From Gracilibacillus salitolerans (lineage in GTDB: Bacteria > Bacillota > Bacilli > Bacillales > Amphibacillaceae): a DNA stretch of 64,000 nt. Both the position numbers and the translations under genes were made by a program. The notes below the pieces were generated by a model. That model did not search any database, had not been told where the DNA came from, and was given only the letters and a program-made list of their open reading frames with translations. Location: NCBI RefSeq assembly GCF_009650095.1, contig NZ_CP045915.1:5022001-5086000 (forward strand), given 5' to 3'. Below are positions 9,029 through 18,505 of the stretch, one piece after another; position 1 is the first letter of the stretch, and every line of letters begins with the position of its first letter.

Positions 9029-10513
9029 TTAAACCTCGATATCCCATTTATCCAGACGATCAACCTCTATTTCACCTTCAGCGATGATTTTTATATGATC
9101 CGCCTTTTGTGTTGGATAAATAGTAGACGTTAACGTGTATTTGCCATGATTTGCAAAAACTTCTATTGAGGCCCGGTCAAGGAAAATCTCTAATTCAATT
9201 TTATTATTTTCTGGCTCGCAATAAACGGAGCGTTTATACACATGTTCCTCTTCATTACCGACAAGCTCGATACCACTGTCTATCCGATTTAGTTCTAGAA
9301 AGCTTGTTTCACAATCATAGCTTACTAGTGTTTTCTCAACCTGATTGGAACGAACTTCTAGGTCAAATCTTTTCCCAGCTTTTACATCTAATACTAATTC
9401 AATAGCACTAACTTCAGCTGATAATTCCTCAAACGCTTTTGTTTCATCTGATAATTTAATCGTCTTGTAACTTTGTTTATTGGTATAGTAATTTTTGATT
9501 TCTGCAACAGGTCTTTGATAGACATGATTGTTTTGTGTAAAAAGTTCCCTAGGCAATGTCATCGAACCAGCCCAACCATGTTGTTCCGTCTCCGTTGGAA
9601 TGTTTCTTCCCCACATTTGCATCCAGGAAATCATGATTCTTCTATTTTTGTCATCTTCAATCGTTTGTGGAGCATAGAAATCTAGACCATAATCCAATTC
9701 TTCAACCGTTTCTTTATGGAAAATTCCTTTTTCCCAATCCATTTCTCCAACAATAGCGAGAACGGAGTGCGTATTCAGGAAATTATTTTCTTTTTTAGGC
9801 AATCCTTCGACTGAGAACAGCAGAACATCCTTACCATCTAATTCGAATATATCAGGGCACTCCCACATCGGTCCCTCATCTATTTCCCCGTTTAACATGA
9901 CAGAAACAAACTCCCAATCAAGTAAATCCTTCGATTTATATAGTAGAATTTGTCCTCCACCATCTTCTTTTTTGGAAGCAATTAAGGAATAATAGAAATC
10001 ACCCTTCTTCACTACTTTCGGGTCTCTGAAGTCCTGTGGTTTTGCATTTTCCGGCAAATCAGCTTCCGTTATAACCGGATTTTGTTCCACTTTCTCAAAA
10101 TTAATACCATCTGAGGAAACAGCAATACATTGCACTTGTCTAATATCTTCTTCTGTCTCACCCTCGATATGACCCGTGTACATTAGATAGAGCTTTCCAT
10201 CCTTTTCGATAGCTGTTCCAGAAAAACAACCATCTTTGTCATATGATTGATCTGGGGCTAGTGCGACAGGAACAGTTTCCCAGTTTACTAAGTCTTTACT
10301 TTTTGAATGACCCCAGTGCATGGGTCCCCATACCGCTTTATACGGATAATATTGATAAAATAAATGATATTCACCTTTATAATATATAAATCCGTTTGGA
10401 TCATTAATCCACCCAATCGGTGCCATTGCATGATAGTCATTTCTATAGTCAGCTATGACACGCTCCCTATTTTCCTCAATATAAGTATTCGCTTGTTTTA
10501 GTGTGTACATCAT
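9029..10513 (-). CDS. sacA: GH32 β-fructofuranosidase (sucrose/fructo-oligosaccharide hydrolase)
   Basis: A 494-residue glycoside hydrolase family 32 enzyme of SacA-like length. Catalytic blocks are visible: WINDPNG with nucleophile Asp near residue 38, FRDPKV (transition-state Asp) near 163, and WECPDIF with the acid/base Glu near 217; the C-terminal β-sandwich ends VDRLDKWDIEV. No signal peptide, so it acts on imported substrate. The GGGGG ribosome binding site is 3 nt from the first ATG (10513) and 6 nt from the second (10510), so the second may be the real start. With an ABC importer and no PTS component, the substrate is probably unphosphorylated sucrose or short fructans. Confidence 0.92.
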   Translation of the reverse strand: MMYTLKQANTYIEENRERVIADYRNDYHAMAPIGWINDPNGFIYYKGEYHLFYQYYPYKAVWGPMHWGHSKSKDLVNWETVPVALAPDQSYDKDGCFSGTAIEKDGKLYLMYTGHIEGETEEDIRQVQCIAVSSDGINFEKVEQNPVITEADLPENAKPQDFRDPKVVKKGDFYYSLIASKKEDGGGQILLYKSKDLLDWEFVSVMLNGEIDEGPMWECPDIFELDGKDVLLFSVEGLPKKENNFLNTHSVLAIVGEMDWEKGIFHKETVEELDYGLDFYAPQTIEDDKNRRIMISWMQMWGRNIPTETEQHGWAGSMTLPRELFTQNNHVYQRPVAEIKNYYTNKQSYKTIKLSDETKAFEELSAEVSAIELVLDVKAGKRFDLEVRSNQVEKTLVSYDCETSFLELNRIDSGIELVGNEEEHVYKRSVYCEPENNKIELEIFLDRASIEVFANHGKYTLTSTIYPTQKADHIKIIAEGEIEVDRLDKWDIEV

Positions 10514-10536
10514 TATCCCCCTGTAAATAATTTTCT

Positions 10537-11379
10537 CTATTTAATTCCCGTTCCAGATCCACCAAGTCCCTGAAGTATATACTTCTGAGCAAATATATAT
10601 ACGATAATTAGTGGTATCGTTGAAATCGTAAGGATTGCCATTACCTGATTTGTATAAACAGGCTGGGTTGTATTAATATTTGTAATAGCTACTTGGAGTG
10701 GAAACTTATCTGTATCTGTTAATACCATTAATGGCCATAAGTAATCATTCCAACTAGCGATAAAGGATAGTGTTCCGACAGTAGCCACTGCAGGTTTAGA
10801 CATTGGTAATATAATCTTCCAAAAAACAACCCAATTGTTTGCTCCATCTAATTTGACCGATTCAATAATTTCATCTGGTACCGCCTTAAAAAAGTTCCTA
10901 AACAAGTAAATGAAAAACATGTTTCCAATCATCGGTAACACAACCGCTAATCGTGTATTAAGAATGCCTAACGTGTGTGCCACGGTAAACTGGGTAATGA
11001 TAATTGTTTCCACTGGGACAATTAACAAAACTAGTAATACACCGAATAACAACTTCTTCCCTCTAAACTCAAATTTTGCAAAAGCAAACCCTGCCATCGC
11101 ATTAACCATAATAGAACCCACCGTAATTGTTAATGCATAGATAATACTATTGATTACATATTGAGGAACATTAAATCTTGAAAATAATTCTTTATATGTT
11201 AGAAACCATTGAGAAACATCAAGTGAAGGAAGTAAGGATTGTATGCCGCCCATATCAAGATAAATCTCTGCTTCAGGTTTCATGGAAGAAACGACCATCC
11301 ACAACATAGGAAAGATAAATATACAAGCTAACAAAATCAGGAAAAAATATTCAATTGATTTCTTAAGCTTCTTGTTCAT
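10537..11379 (-). CDS. Carbohydrate ABC transporter permease, MalG type
   Basis: A 280-residue inner-membrane permease with six predicted helices, the first at residues 13-32. The cytoplasmic EAA loop that docks the ATPase is visible as DGANNWVVFWKIILPMSKPA near residues 175-195. It starts one base into the stop of the MalF-type permease, so the pair is coupled. No ATPase gene is present in the cluster. Specificity is inferred from the downstream GH32 and fructokinase genes. Confidence 0.92.
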   Translation of the reverse strand: MNKKLKKSIEYFFLILLACIFIFPMLWMVVSSMKPEAEIYLDMGGIQSLLPSLDVSQWFLTYKELFSRFNVPQYVINSIIYALTITVGSIMVNAMAGFAFAKFEFRGKKLLFGVLLVLLIVPVETIIITQFTVAHTLGILNTRLAVVLPMIGNMFFIYLFRNFFKAVPDEIIESVKLDGANNWVVFWKIILPMSKPAVATVGTLSFIASWNDYLWPLMVLTDTDKFPLQVAITNINTTQPVYTNQVMAILTISTIPLIIVYIFAQKYILQGLGGSGTGIK

Positions 11380-12254
11380 TACATGTCATCCTCCTTTGTT
11401 AACCTGCTTTGCAGCAATGTTATGATTCCAATGATTATTCCAAAAATAACCGTCATCGCACTCGCGTATCCTATCATTCGATCGGAGAATCCCGATTGGT
11501 AAATATAATAGACCGGTGTCATGGTAGAATTCATTGGTCCACCTTGTGTCATCACCATCGGTTGGATGATTAATTTAAATGCTGAGATTAAGGTCGTAAT
11601 CATAATTAAAACAGAAGTGGGCTTTAACAAAGGCAACGTAATATGAAAAAAGTTCTGCCATTTGTTAACCCCATCAATTTTACCTGCTTCATACACGGTA
11701 GATGGGATATTTTGAAGCCCCGCTAGAAAAATTAACATCTGATAGCCTGCACCCTGCCAAGCGGACACAAACACAATGGTTATCATCGCTTGCTTTGGAC
11801 TGCTTAAGAAAGGCTGAGCTTCTATTCCGATATTTGCTAATAAGCTATTAATCAAACCTTCTGATGGATTTAATAGATATAACCACAGGACGGATATAAC
11901 AACTAATGACAAAACTACTGGAGAAAAGTAGGCAATCTTGAAAAATATATTTCCTTTTCTCGGTTTATTAATTAATAACGCTAATCCTAAAGCTGCACCT
12001 ACTTGTATGGGAATGACGAAAACAACAAATAGGACGATATTTTTTAAACTTTGAATAAAAATTGGATCTTTAAAGATTTCAATGAAATTTTGCAATCCAA
12101 TAAATTGACGCTGATCTGGTGTTAATAAATAATAATCCGTAAAAGCATAATAAATGGCCATTAAGGCAGGTATAACTAGGAAGGTTCCTAATAATATTAG
12201 AGCAGGTGTTAAAAACGCATATGCTGCTAAATTCTCTCTCTTATTAGTATTCAT
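11379..12254 (-). CDS. Carbohydrate ABC transporter permease, MalF type
   Basis: A 291-residue permease of the CUT1 class with six predicted helices. Its EAA motif reads YEAGKIDGVNKWQNFFHITL. It forms a heterodimer with the MalG-type permease encoded next. The N-terminus (AAYAFLTPALILL) is typical of CUT1 permeases from Bacilli. It follows the binding-protein gene by about 60 bp in the same operon. The start MNTNKREN has GGAG upstream. Confidence 0.92.
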   Translation of the reverse strand: MNTNKRENLAAYAFLTPALILLGTFLVIPALMAIYYAFTDYYLLTPDQRQFIGLQNFIEIFKDPIFIQSLKNIVLFVVFVIPIQVGAALGLALLINKPRKGNIFFKIAYFSPVVLSLVVISVLWLYLLNPSEGLINSLLANIGIEAQPFLSSPKQAMITIVFVSAWQGAGYQMLIFLAGLQNIPSTVYEAGKIDGVNKWQNFFHITLPLLKPTSVLIMITTLISAFKLIIQPMVMTQGGPMNSTMTPVYYIYQSGFSDRMIGYASAMTVIFGIIIGIITLLQSRLTKEDDM

Positions 12255-12313
12255 CAGTCAAAACTCCTTTTAAAGATTCCGACTTGGGTCAAACCAAGCC
12301 GGAGTAACCTATC

Positions 12314-13597
12314 TTATTTCAACGCTTTTTCCATTTGACCGGTTTTTTCATCTAACAATTTTTGTACATCACTATTTTCTTCATAATAAGCGGCATCGCT
12401 GACCGTCTGTTGGAAAACTCTGCTTACCTGCGGATAGTTAGGTAAAACTGGTCTAGCATGCGCCGAATTTTGGTTTTGTTGAATTAAGACATTCATTTGA
12501 GGTGAAACTTTATCTTGCACCTCTTCAACAACTGAATGAGCTGCCGGAAGAACACTATTCGCTAAAGTAATTTCCGTTAAAGATTCTGTGGATGTCATAA
12601 AATCAATCAATGCACCAGCAGCTTCCTGCTTTTCAGATGAAGCAGCCATCGCATATTGCCAGCTACCTGATGGAGATACTAATTCGTCTGTATCCGGAGA
12701 TGTCGGGTATGGCATAACACCATATTCCACATCTGGATAGTCCTCCATTTCAGCAATTGTCCATGATCCGCCGAACTTCATTGGGTACTCAGCCGTATGG
12801 AATCCTTTTTCAACTGGAGTAATTGTCGTGTATCCCTCTTTGACCATTTCCTGAATAAAACGAAATGTTTTGACTGAGTTTTCATCATTAAAATGACCTT
12901 CCGCTGTCGAACCATCTTCAGACACTAAATTTCCACCTTGCGACCATAAAAATGGTGAGAAGGCATACATTAACCATTCACTTTTATCATCAAAACCCAT
13001 ATCAATTGCAGCAGTATCGTGAGTATTAACTAACGTTTCACTAAGCTCCATAAATTGATTCCAATCCCAAGGTTCTTCAACGGTTGGTAACGTAGATAAA
13101 TCAATACCTGCTTCTTCGAGCATTTGTTTATTATAGAAGATTCCAACACCAGATTCTGAATACCCTACCGCATATAATTGATCGTCATAGGTACCTTGTT
13201 GAATAATACTTGGTAATAAGTCATCTTTATTTGTTATATAATCACCTATTGGCGCAATCATTCCGGCCTCTGCATATGCCGCTGTATTAGGTCCATCCAA
13301 GGTTAAAACATCTGGTAATGTATCTGTTGTTAAAGCGGCATTAATTTTATCTTCGTATCCGCCTCCAGCTCCACTCCTCGGAATAAACTCAATCTTAGCG
13401 GAGTATGTTCCTTCATTCTCTTCATTAAATCGATCAATAATACTTTGCATTGCTTCCCCTTCAGGCGTTTCATCTGAAGTGTGGACCCAAAGAGATACTT
13501 CATTATCATTAGCATTTGATGATTCCTCTTCTCCACCACAAGCTGTAATAATAATTGCCATCAAAACTAAAACAGTTAAAAACATAACCTTTTTCAT
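12314..13597 (-). CDS. Sugar-binding lipoprotein of the fructoside ABC transporter
   Basis: A 427-residue extracellular solute-binding protein. The signal peptide ends in a lipobox, IITAC, placing the lipidated Cys at residue 20, followed by an acidic, Ser/Asn-rich linker. The mature part has the usual CUT1 pattern (VSLWVHTSDE, LPDVLTLDGPN, GFHTAEYPMKFGGSWTI, SPSGSWQYAMAASS). It is the first gene of the operon, directly downstream of the strong promoter and palindrome at 13642-13685. AGGAGG lies upstream of the ATG. The ligand is inferred to be sucrose or a fructo-oligosaccharide. Confidence 0.92.
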   Translation of the reverse strand: MKKVMFLTVLVLMAIIITACGGEEESSNANDNEVSLWVHTSDETPEGEAMQSIIDRFNEENEGTYSAKIEFIPRSGAGGGYEDKINAALTTDTLPDVLTLDGPNTAAYAEAGMIAPIGDYITNKDDLLPSIIQQGTYDDQLYAVGYSESGVGIFYNKQMLEEAGIDLSTLPTVEEPWDWNQFMELSETLVNTHDTAAIDMGFDDKSEWLMYAFSPFLWSQGGNLVSEDGSTAEGHFNDENSVKTFRFIQEMVKEGYTTITPVEKGFHTAEYPMKFGGSWTIAEMEDYPDVEYGVMPYPTSPDTDELVSPSGSWQYAMAASSEKQEAAGALIDFMTSTESLTEITLANSVLPAAHSVVEEVQDKVSPQMNVLIQQNQNSAHARPVLPNYPQVSRVFQQTVSDAAYYEENSDVQKLLDEKTGQMEKALK

Positions 13598-13621
13598 TTC
13601 TAATAACCTCCTCGCATTAAT

Positions 13622-13636
13622 ATGTAACCGCCTACA
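13622..13636 (-). promoter_or_regulatory. Candidate cre site near the fructoside operon transcription start
   Basis: ATGTAACCGCCTACA matches the CcpA cre consensus WTGNAANCGNWNNCW at all but one position. It lies just downstream of the -10 box, where CcpA binding would repress. The same ATGTAACCGC core recurs before the lacI-type gene at 14715-14729, so it could also belong to the local regulator. Confidence 0.5.
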
Positions 13637-13641
13637 CCGAA

Positions 13642-13670
13642 ATTATATGTCATCCGGTTTCATATGTCAA
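13642..13670 (-). promoter_or_regulatory. Consensus σA promoter of the fructoside operon
   Basis: On the minus strand TTGACA (13670-13665), a 17-bp spacer and TATAAT (13647-13642) match the σA consensus exactly. It points to the binding-lipoprotein gene starting at 13597. The palindrome at 13643-13685 covers both boxes. Confidence 0.88.
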
Positions 13671-13685
13671 CCGGATGACATATAA
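13643..13685. promoter_or_regulatory. 17-bp perfect palindrome, probable LacI-type operator
   Basis: TTATATGTCATCCGGTT at 13643-13659 is exactly complementary to AACCGGATGACATATAA at 13669-13685, with a 9-bp spacer. Each arm carries CATCCGGTT, with the CCGG core common in LacI-family operators. One arm overlaps the -10 box and the other covers the -35 box, so a bound repressor would block polymerase. The regulator gene ends 28 bp away. Confidence 0.8.
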
Positions 13686-13712
13686 TTCAAATAAATAGAC
13701 CACCCCACTGTG

Positions 13713-14681
13713 TTAGGTTGTCTCGCTTTCTATCAATCTAACAGGTAAGATGGTTTCCATCTGACTATGATCCCCTTCTTCATTTATTTCTTTCATTAAA
13801 ATATCAATCGTTTTTTCAGCAATCTCTCTTATCGGTTGTTGGATCGTACTTAATTCAGGTAGTAGTAATCTAGTTGTCTCTGTCCCGTCATAGCCAATAA
13901 CTTTAAAATCAGAAGGTATGTTTCTTTTCCTCATTTTAGCTTCTCTCATGACCGCTGAGGCAATTAGATCATCACTGGCAAAAATACTCTCTACTAGTGG
14001 GTTTTCATCGAATAATTGTTTGATGACTGCTTGATTATCTCCCTCTGTTTCATAGGTAATAGGGGTCAATTGATTGTCCTTCATAACATCCTCATATGCT
14101 TTTCTTCTTAAATTGGCTGGAGTCTCTAAATAACTCGGACCATTAATATGAATAATGTTTCGACAGCCTTTGTTAATTAATAACTGGGTGGCTTGTCTTC
14201 CTCCATCATAATTATCACTTGAAACAACAGGAATATTTTCCGACAAATAACGGTCAACTCCAACAACTGGGAGAGTTGGTATATCGTATTCCTTTACGCC
14301 TCGATTATGAGCTCCAGCTATGATTCCATCCACTTGATTTCTTTGAAGCATCCTCAAATAACTTCTCTCTTTATCTTCTTGCCCTTGACTATTACACAAC
14401 AAAATTTTATATCCTAAAGATGCTGCAATATTTTCTATATAAAAAATAAGTTGTCCATAAAATGGATTCGTTGTAGTAGGAAAAATAACACCAATTAAGA
14501 ATGTTTTCTTGATAAACAACGACCTTGCCACATCATTAGGAAAATAATTAAGTTGTTTCATCGCCTCATCTACTTTTTTTCTAGTCTCTTCTCCTATATA
14601 ACCTCGATTATTCAAAACTCTAGAAACAGTTGTTGGTGAAACACCCGCAACTTTAGCAACATCTGAAATTTTCGGCTTCAC
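13713..14681 (-). CDS. LacI-family repressor of the fructoside operon
   Basis: A 322-residue LacI/GalR regulator. The N-terminal helix-turn-helix reads ISDVAKVAGVSPTTVSRVLN, with the hinge YFPNDVARSLFIKK. The periplasmic-binding-like effector domain follows (VDGIIAGAHN, LPVVGVDRYL, SIFASDDLIASAVMREA, VIGYDGTETTRLLLP). It lies just upstream of the palindrome-covered promoter on the same strand. I infer that it represses the transporter/GH32/kinase operon and is released by a sugar derived from the substrate. Confidence 0.9.
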   Translation of the reverse strand: MKPKISDVAKVAGVSPTTVSRVLNNRGYIGEETRKKVDEAMKQLNYFPNDVARSLFIKKTFLIGVIFPTTTNPFYGQLIFYIENIAASLGYKILLCNSQGQEDKERSYLRMLQRNQVDGIIAGAHNRGVKEYDIPTLPVVGVDRYLSENIPVVSSDNYDGGRQATQLLINKGCRNIIHINGPSYLETPANLRRKAYEDVMKDNQLTPITYETEGDNQAVIKQLFDENPLVESIFASDDLIASAVMREAKMRKRNIPSDFKVIGYDGTETTRLLLPELSTIQQPIREIAEKTIDILMKEINEEGDHSQMETILPVRLIESETT

Positions 14682-15075
14682 ATTAAATTTCTCCTATCGG
14701 CTATTTTCCAAAATATTTAGCGGTTACATTTAGTTAATTCGGTGATAATCTTACCACATTTTTAATTAAAAGTGGTAACCATAAGAATAGATAGAAAAGG
14801 GTGGCTTAGTTCGATTTTGCTTCTAACATGTGATGGTGTGAAATTGCGATTTCTCAATTATCTTCACGGGATATGCCACGCTGTAGACGGGATAATGGGT
14901 CCGCTTCACAGGATAAGTCTTCATTTCCAGTCAAGAGAAGGTATTATCCAGTGAAGTCAGAGAGTTATTCTGCTTAACCAACTCGGTGTTTCAGTTACTT
15001 TTCATCGGATAAATTGCATAAATATATGAACCGAGACTAACACTACACATAAAACTATTTGGGGGTATTACTAAC
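14682..15075. other. Intergenic region upstream of the repressor gene
   Basis: The only motif I can point to is ATGTAACCGCTAAAT (minus strand, 14729-14715), a one-mismatch cre-like site in the presumed lacI-type promoter region. The open frame at 14772-14954 has no ribosome binding site and no recognisable content. Confidence 0.4.
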
Positions 15076-15552
15076 ATGAACCAGATTATTCTATGGTCAC
15101 TTTTGATATTGCCTTGGGCGTCCTTGTTTTTTTTGAAAATGGAAACGGTGCGCAGGTACATGCCAGTCGCTCTATTTATGACCGTTATACATACCTTGGC
15201 ATATCAAGCGGCTTACCATTACGGATGGTGGGAAGAGACGGATTCCAGTCTTTTCGGATGGGATAAAGTCGTCCCGGTTCCTTGGGTGTATGGAGCATAT
15301 TTAGTTATAGTTATCTGGGTATTCCACTTTACTTTCGGGAAATTTTGGGTGTATTTGACTGTCAATATACTTTTGGACGGGTTATATATGTACCTCGTTT
15401 ATCCGGTAGGGCAACGGATGGGGCTTGTTTCGAGTGAATCGACTTTGCCTACAATAGCTATTGTTGCTATGATGGTCGGTTTTTCGCTTATCATCTATCT
15501 GTATCAACTGTGGCAGGACGATGTATTCAAACAGCCACAGCGAAACTCATAA
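15076..15552 (+). CDS. Small integral membrane protein, function unknown
   Basis: A 158-residue protein with about five hydrophobic segments (residues ~3-20, 28-45, 72-92, 95-115 and 124-145) and few charges outside the loops. Trp and Tyr are frequent at the presumed membrane edges (HYGWWEETDSSLFGWDK). GGGGG lies about 9 nt before the ATG. It resembles uncharacterised Bacillaceae membrane proteins with no known function. It stands alone between the repressor gene and the ClC channel. Confidence 0.7.
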   Translation: MNQIILWSLLILPWASLFFLKMETVRRYMPVALFMTVIHTLAYQAAYHYGWWEETDSSLFGWDKVVPVPWVYGAYLVIVIWVFHFTFGKFWVYLTVNILLDGLYMYLVYPVGQRMGLVSSESTLPTIAIVAMMVGFSLIIYLYQLWQDDVFKQPQRNS

Positions 15553-16034
15553 ATGATCAAGAACTGACTTGATGTCCGCTTCATTTGAGAAGGAAATCGA
15601 TTTAACCGAAAACATGGATACCTCTGATTCGAAGACTTGTTCACGTCGACTTTATAATAGCGATTATCTTGCTCCACAAACTGTACGAAGCAGTAGATTT
15701 CGCACCATTCTACATTTACTTTCTTCATACCGTAAGAACTTGCTGCAAAAGTTGAACGATCCCACTAGTCATATCCTGCATCTGGCGTATCCCATGGCTC
15801 CGACTCTGGCTCGGTTGAAGAAGCAAGGTCTTCCATATTTAATATTTTTCTTATAGATAAAGATTATAGATCACCCTTAACTGATCCGCTTCCTTCAAAC
15901 AACGTGCCTTCTACTTCTGATCCCATTTGGCTTCTTTCGTAATTGGCTATTCACCATTTCTTTTAATAATTTTAATACGACAGGAAACTATAGAATGAGA
16001 TCCCCTAAGAGAAAGAAAAGAGGCGAATGGGTGA
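15553..16034. other. Intergenic region with a possible membrane-protein remnant
   Basis: The plus strand at about 15612-15753 gives IPLIRRLVHVDFIIAIILLH followed by KLYEAVDFAPFYIYFLHTV before TGA. It is hydrophobic and coding-like, but has no start or ribosome binding site. It is probably debris of a lost gene. The family was not recognised. Confidence 0.35.
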
Positions 16035-17336
16035 ATGTTGTTAAAGTATAAAAACTTTTTTTCCGTTCTGGTTCTATGGATTATCTTTGGAAGCATAATT
16101 GGTACAGTTGTCGGCTCAACAACCTATTTCCTTTTAGAGACAAACGATTATCTAGGTGATGAGATACGAGCAAAAAGAGATTGGCTTATCTTCCTTCTTC
16201 CCTTTGGTGGAATAATCATAGGATACATCTATATGAACTACGGAAAGGTATTTTCGAATAATACGTTGAATGATACTTCTAAGCTAAATAATCTCGTGAT
16301 AGACTCCGTTCATGAAAAAAAAGAGGTACCGCTGAGAATGGGGCCTATCGTCTATTTCGCGACTTTTATTACCGTCCTTTTTGGGGGTTCTACAGGTAGG
16401 GAAGGTGCTGCTGTCCAAATGGGAGGGAGTGTAGCTGCAGCGGTCAACAAATACTTTAAGGTAAGCAAGTTCGATAAGAAAATTTTTATGATGAGCGGTA
16501 TAAGTGCTGGTTTTGGTGCTGCCTTTGGAGCGCCAATCACCGGGGCTGTTTTTGGCATGGAAATGGCTACTTTAGGAAAAATGAAATTGGAAGCATTTGT
16601 TCCTTGTCTTACCGCAAGCTTTGTTGGCCATTATATAACTACAGTAGCCTGGGGACATAAACATGAGGAATTTATCATACAAACCGTACCGGAAATAACT
16701 ATTACTACCTTTATAATCGTTATTCTGCTATCCGTCCTTTTTAGCCTGATAAGTGTTTTATACTGTCAATTGAGACATGGGATAGAAAAAATCTCGGAGA
16801 AGCTTTTCAAAAAAAATCACATGAAAAAAGCCTTTTTTGGAGGAATCATCATTGTAGTATTAACATTGCTTATTGGTTCACAAGACTATAACGGCCGGGG
16901 ATTAGAGATGTTGGAGCAATCTTTTAATGAAGACATTCCACCATTTGCTTTTCTGGCCAAGCTAGCATTTACTGCGGTAACCCTTGGCAGCGGATTTGTT
17001 GGCGGGGAAGCTATCCCTTTATTTTTCATCGGGGCAACATTAGGTAATGCCTTACACACGTTCATTGATTTACCGATATCATTTCTCGCTGCATTAGGAT
17101 TAATCGCTGTTTTTTGTGGAGGAGCTAATACTCCTATAGCAGCTTTCCTGCTGTCCATGGAGATGTTTGATGGAAAAGGATTAGAATACTTTTTTGTTGC
17201 TTGTTTAGTCAGCTATCTATTCTCAGGACATCATGGACTATGGCCTTCTCAAAAAATATATGAGCCTAAGAGCAGATTATATAATATTCTTCTCGGAGAA
17301 ACGATTGAAAACGTTGAAAATAGGAAAAAGCTTTAA
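16035..17336 (+). CDS. ClC-family chloride channel/transporter
   Basis: A 433-residue membrane protein of the ClC family. The anion-selectivity loops are visible: GGSTGREGAAVQMGGS, where the Glu of GREG is the gating position, and GSGFVGGEAIPLFFIGATLG (GxFxP-like loop), followed by GGANTPIAAFLLSMEMF. About ten hydrophobic helices cover the full family core and there is no C-terminal CBS domain. ATG at 16035 follows AGAGG with 11 nt spacing. It could be a Cl-/H+ exchanger or a fluoride/halide channel; the family alone does not decide. The next gene, DUF421, is on the same strand 90 bp on. Confidence 0.88.
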   Translation: MLLKYKNFFSVLVLWIIFGSIIGTVVGSTTYFLLETNDYLGDEIRAKRDWLIFLLPFGGIIIGYIYMNYGKVFSNNTLNDTSKLNNLVIDSVHEKKEVPLRMGPIVYFATFITVLFGGSTGREGAAVQMGGSVAAAVNKYFKVSKFDKKIFMMSGISAGFGAAFGAPITGAVFGMEMATLGKMKLEAFVPCLTASFVGHYITTVAWGHKHEEFIIQTVPEITITTFIIVILLSVLFSLISVLYCQLRHGIEKISEKLFKKNHMKKAFFGGIIIVVLTLLIGSQDYNGRGLEMLEQSFNEDIPPFAFLAKLAFTAVTLGSGFVGGEAIPLFFIGATLGNALHTFIDLPISFLAALGLIAVFCGGANTPIAAFLLSMEMFDGKGLEYFFVACLVSYLFSGHHGLWPSQKIYEPKSRLYNILLGETIENVENRKKL

Positions 17337-17432
17337 TGGTTGTCATTTGAAGAATAAAGTAATGAATATCATCCACAATAAGCAATAGATCGTAAATATA
17401 TTTTTAGCAACGTTTGAAAAGAGGGGATGTTT

Positions 17433-18044
17433 GTGGATTTACATTTCATATGGAAAGCTATTGTCGTCGTCATAGGAGGCATCCTGATTTTGCGGTTAGC
17501 TGGAAGAAAATCAATCTCACAGCTTACCGTTGCTCAGACTGTCATGATGATAGCTGTTGGTTCATTGATTATTCAACCTGTTGGCGACAGGAACATTTGG
17601 ATTACAATGGTGATCACCTTTCTAATGGTAAGTACTCTTCTCTTTATTGAGTATATCGTTTTGAAATCGGATACGCTTGAGACTTTTATTTATGGTAAAT
17701 CACTTATAGTAGTCGAAGACGGCCAAATTAATGAAAGCAATTTAAAGAAGCTACGGTTAACGGTTGATATGCTTGAAGTACGTCTGAGACAACAAAACAT
17801 TCAGCATTTTTCTGATTTAAAATGGGCTACAATCGAATCGAACGGACAGTTAGGATATATGTTAAAGTCTAATAAACAATATGCTACGAAAGAGGATATT
17901 GAGATGCTGAAATCGCTGATCGAATCAAATCAATCTAACCCTCCTAATGAAAGAGGGCAAACCAACGCAAGTGTTCCAGATAACATATTTACTGAGGTTA
18001 AAAATAGAGAGCATATAGAAAAACCAAAAGAGAATTTGGATTAA
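17433..18044 (+). CDS. DUF421 (YetF-like) membrane protein
   Basis: The protein has three N-terminal membrane helices (residues ~5-70) and a cytoplasmic DUF421 domain (ETFIYGKSLIVVEDGQINE, LRLTVDMLEVRLRQQNI). The C-terminus is polar and likely disordered. I place the start at GTG 17433 because GAGGGG (17421-17426) is 6 nt before it but abuts the upstream ATG at 17427. Starting at that ATG would add two residues. The family is common in sporulating Bacilli; its molecular function is not established. Confidence 0.85.
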   Translation: MDLHFIWKAIVVVIGGILILRLAGRKSISQLTVAQTVMMIAVGSLIIQPVGDRNIWITMVITFLMVSTLLFIEYIVLKSDTLETFIYGKSLIVVEDGQINESNLKKLRLTVDMLEVRLRQQNIQHFSDLKWATIESNGQLGYMLKSNKQYATKEDIEMLKSLIESNQSNPPNERGQTNASVPDNIFTEVKNREHIEKPKENLD

Positions 18045-18461
18045 TAATAAAAGGTTCCATCTTAGCATGATGATTTACGTTCTTGAGCAAGGAACATTCT
18101 TTAGGAGAATTGCTGCACCTTTCCTCTAGAGACAAGCAGGAATCAAGCATTTGTTACTTCTACATCTTATTTTATTACCGTCATTTCCCTTGTTGAATTC
18201 AAGACACCCGACACCCTTTAGTTTAATAAAAATATTTATAAATCTTGTCATTTAACATTTAGGTAAATGGGTACTTTTTCCTATAAAGAGAAAGACAATG
18301 AAAAGAATATAAATGAAATGGTGGGTATAAATCAAACTCTTAGCTTAAGGAACTTTGTGCTTACAATATATAAGAAGGCATAAAAGTTATGGTCAATTGC
18401 TTGTTTAACAATATGTTGTCATTTTATGGTAAACAACTATTCCATATTGTTTTGTATAAAA

Positions 18462-18491
18462 CAAAAAAGGAGCTCAAACCTCTGAACTCCT
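18462..18491 (-). terminator. Rho-independent terminator after the DUF4386 remnant
   Basis: On the minus strand AGGAGTTCA pairs with TGAGCTCCT (one U·G pair), followed by TTTTTTGTTTT. It survives although the gene before it is gone. Confidence 0.75.
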
Positions 18492-18505
18492 ATCTTTTGA
18501 AATCA

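Noticed and set aside
14772..14954. 60-codon plus-strand frame upstream of the membrane-protein gene
   Set aside because: No ribosome binding site or recognisable domain.
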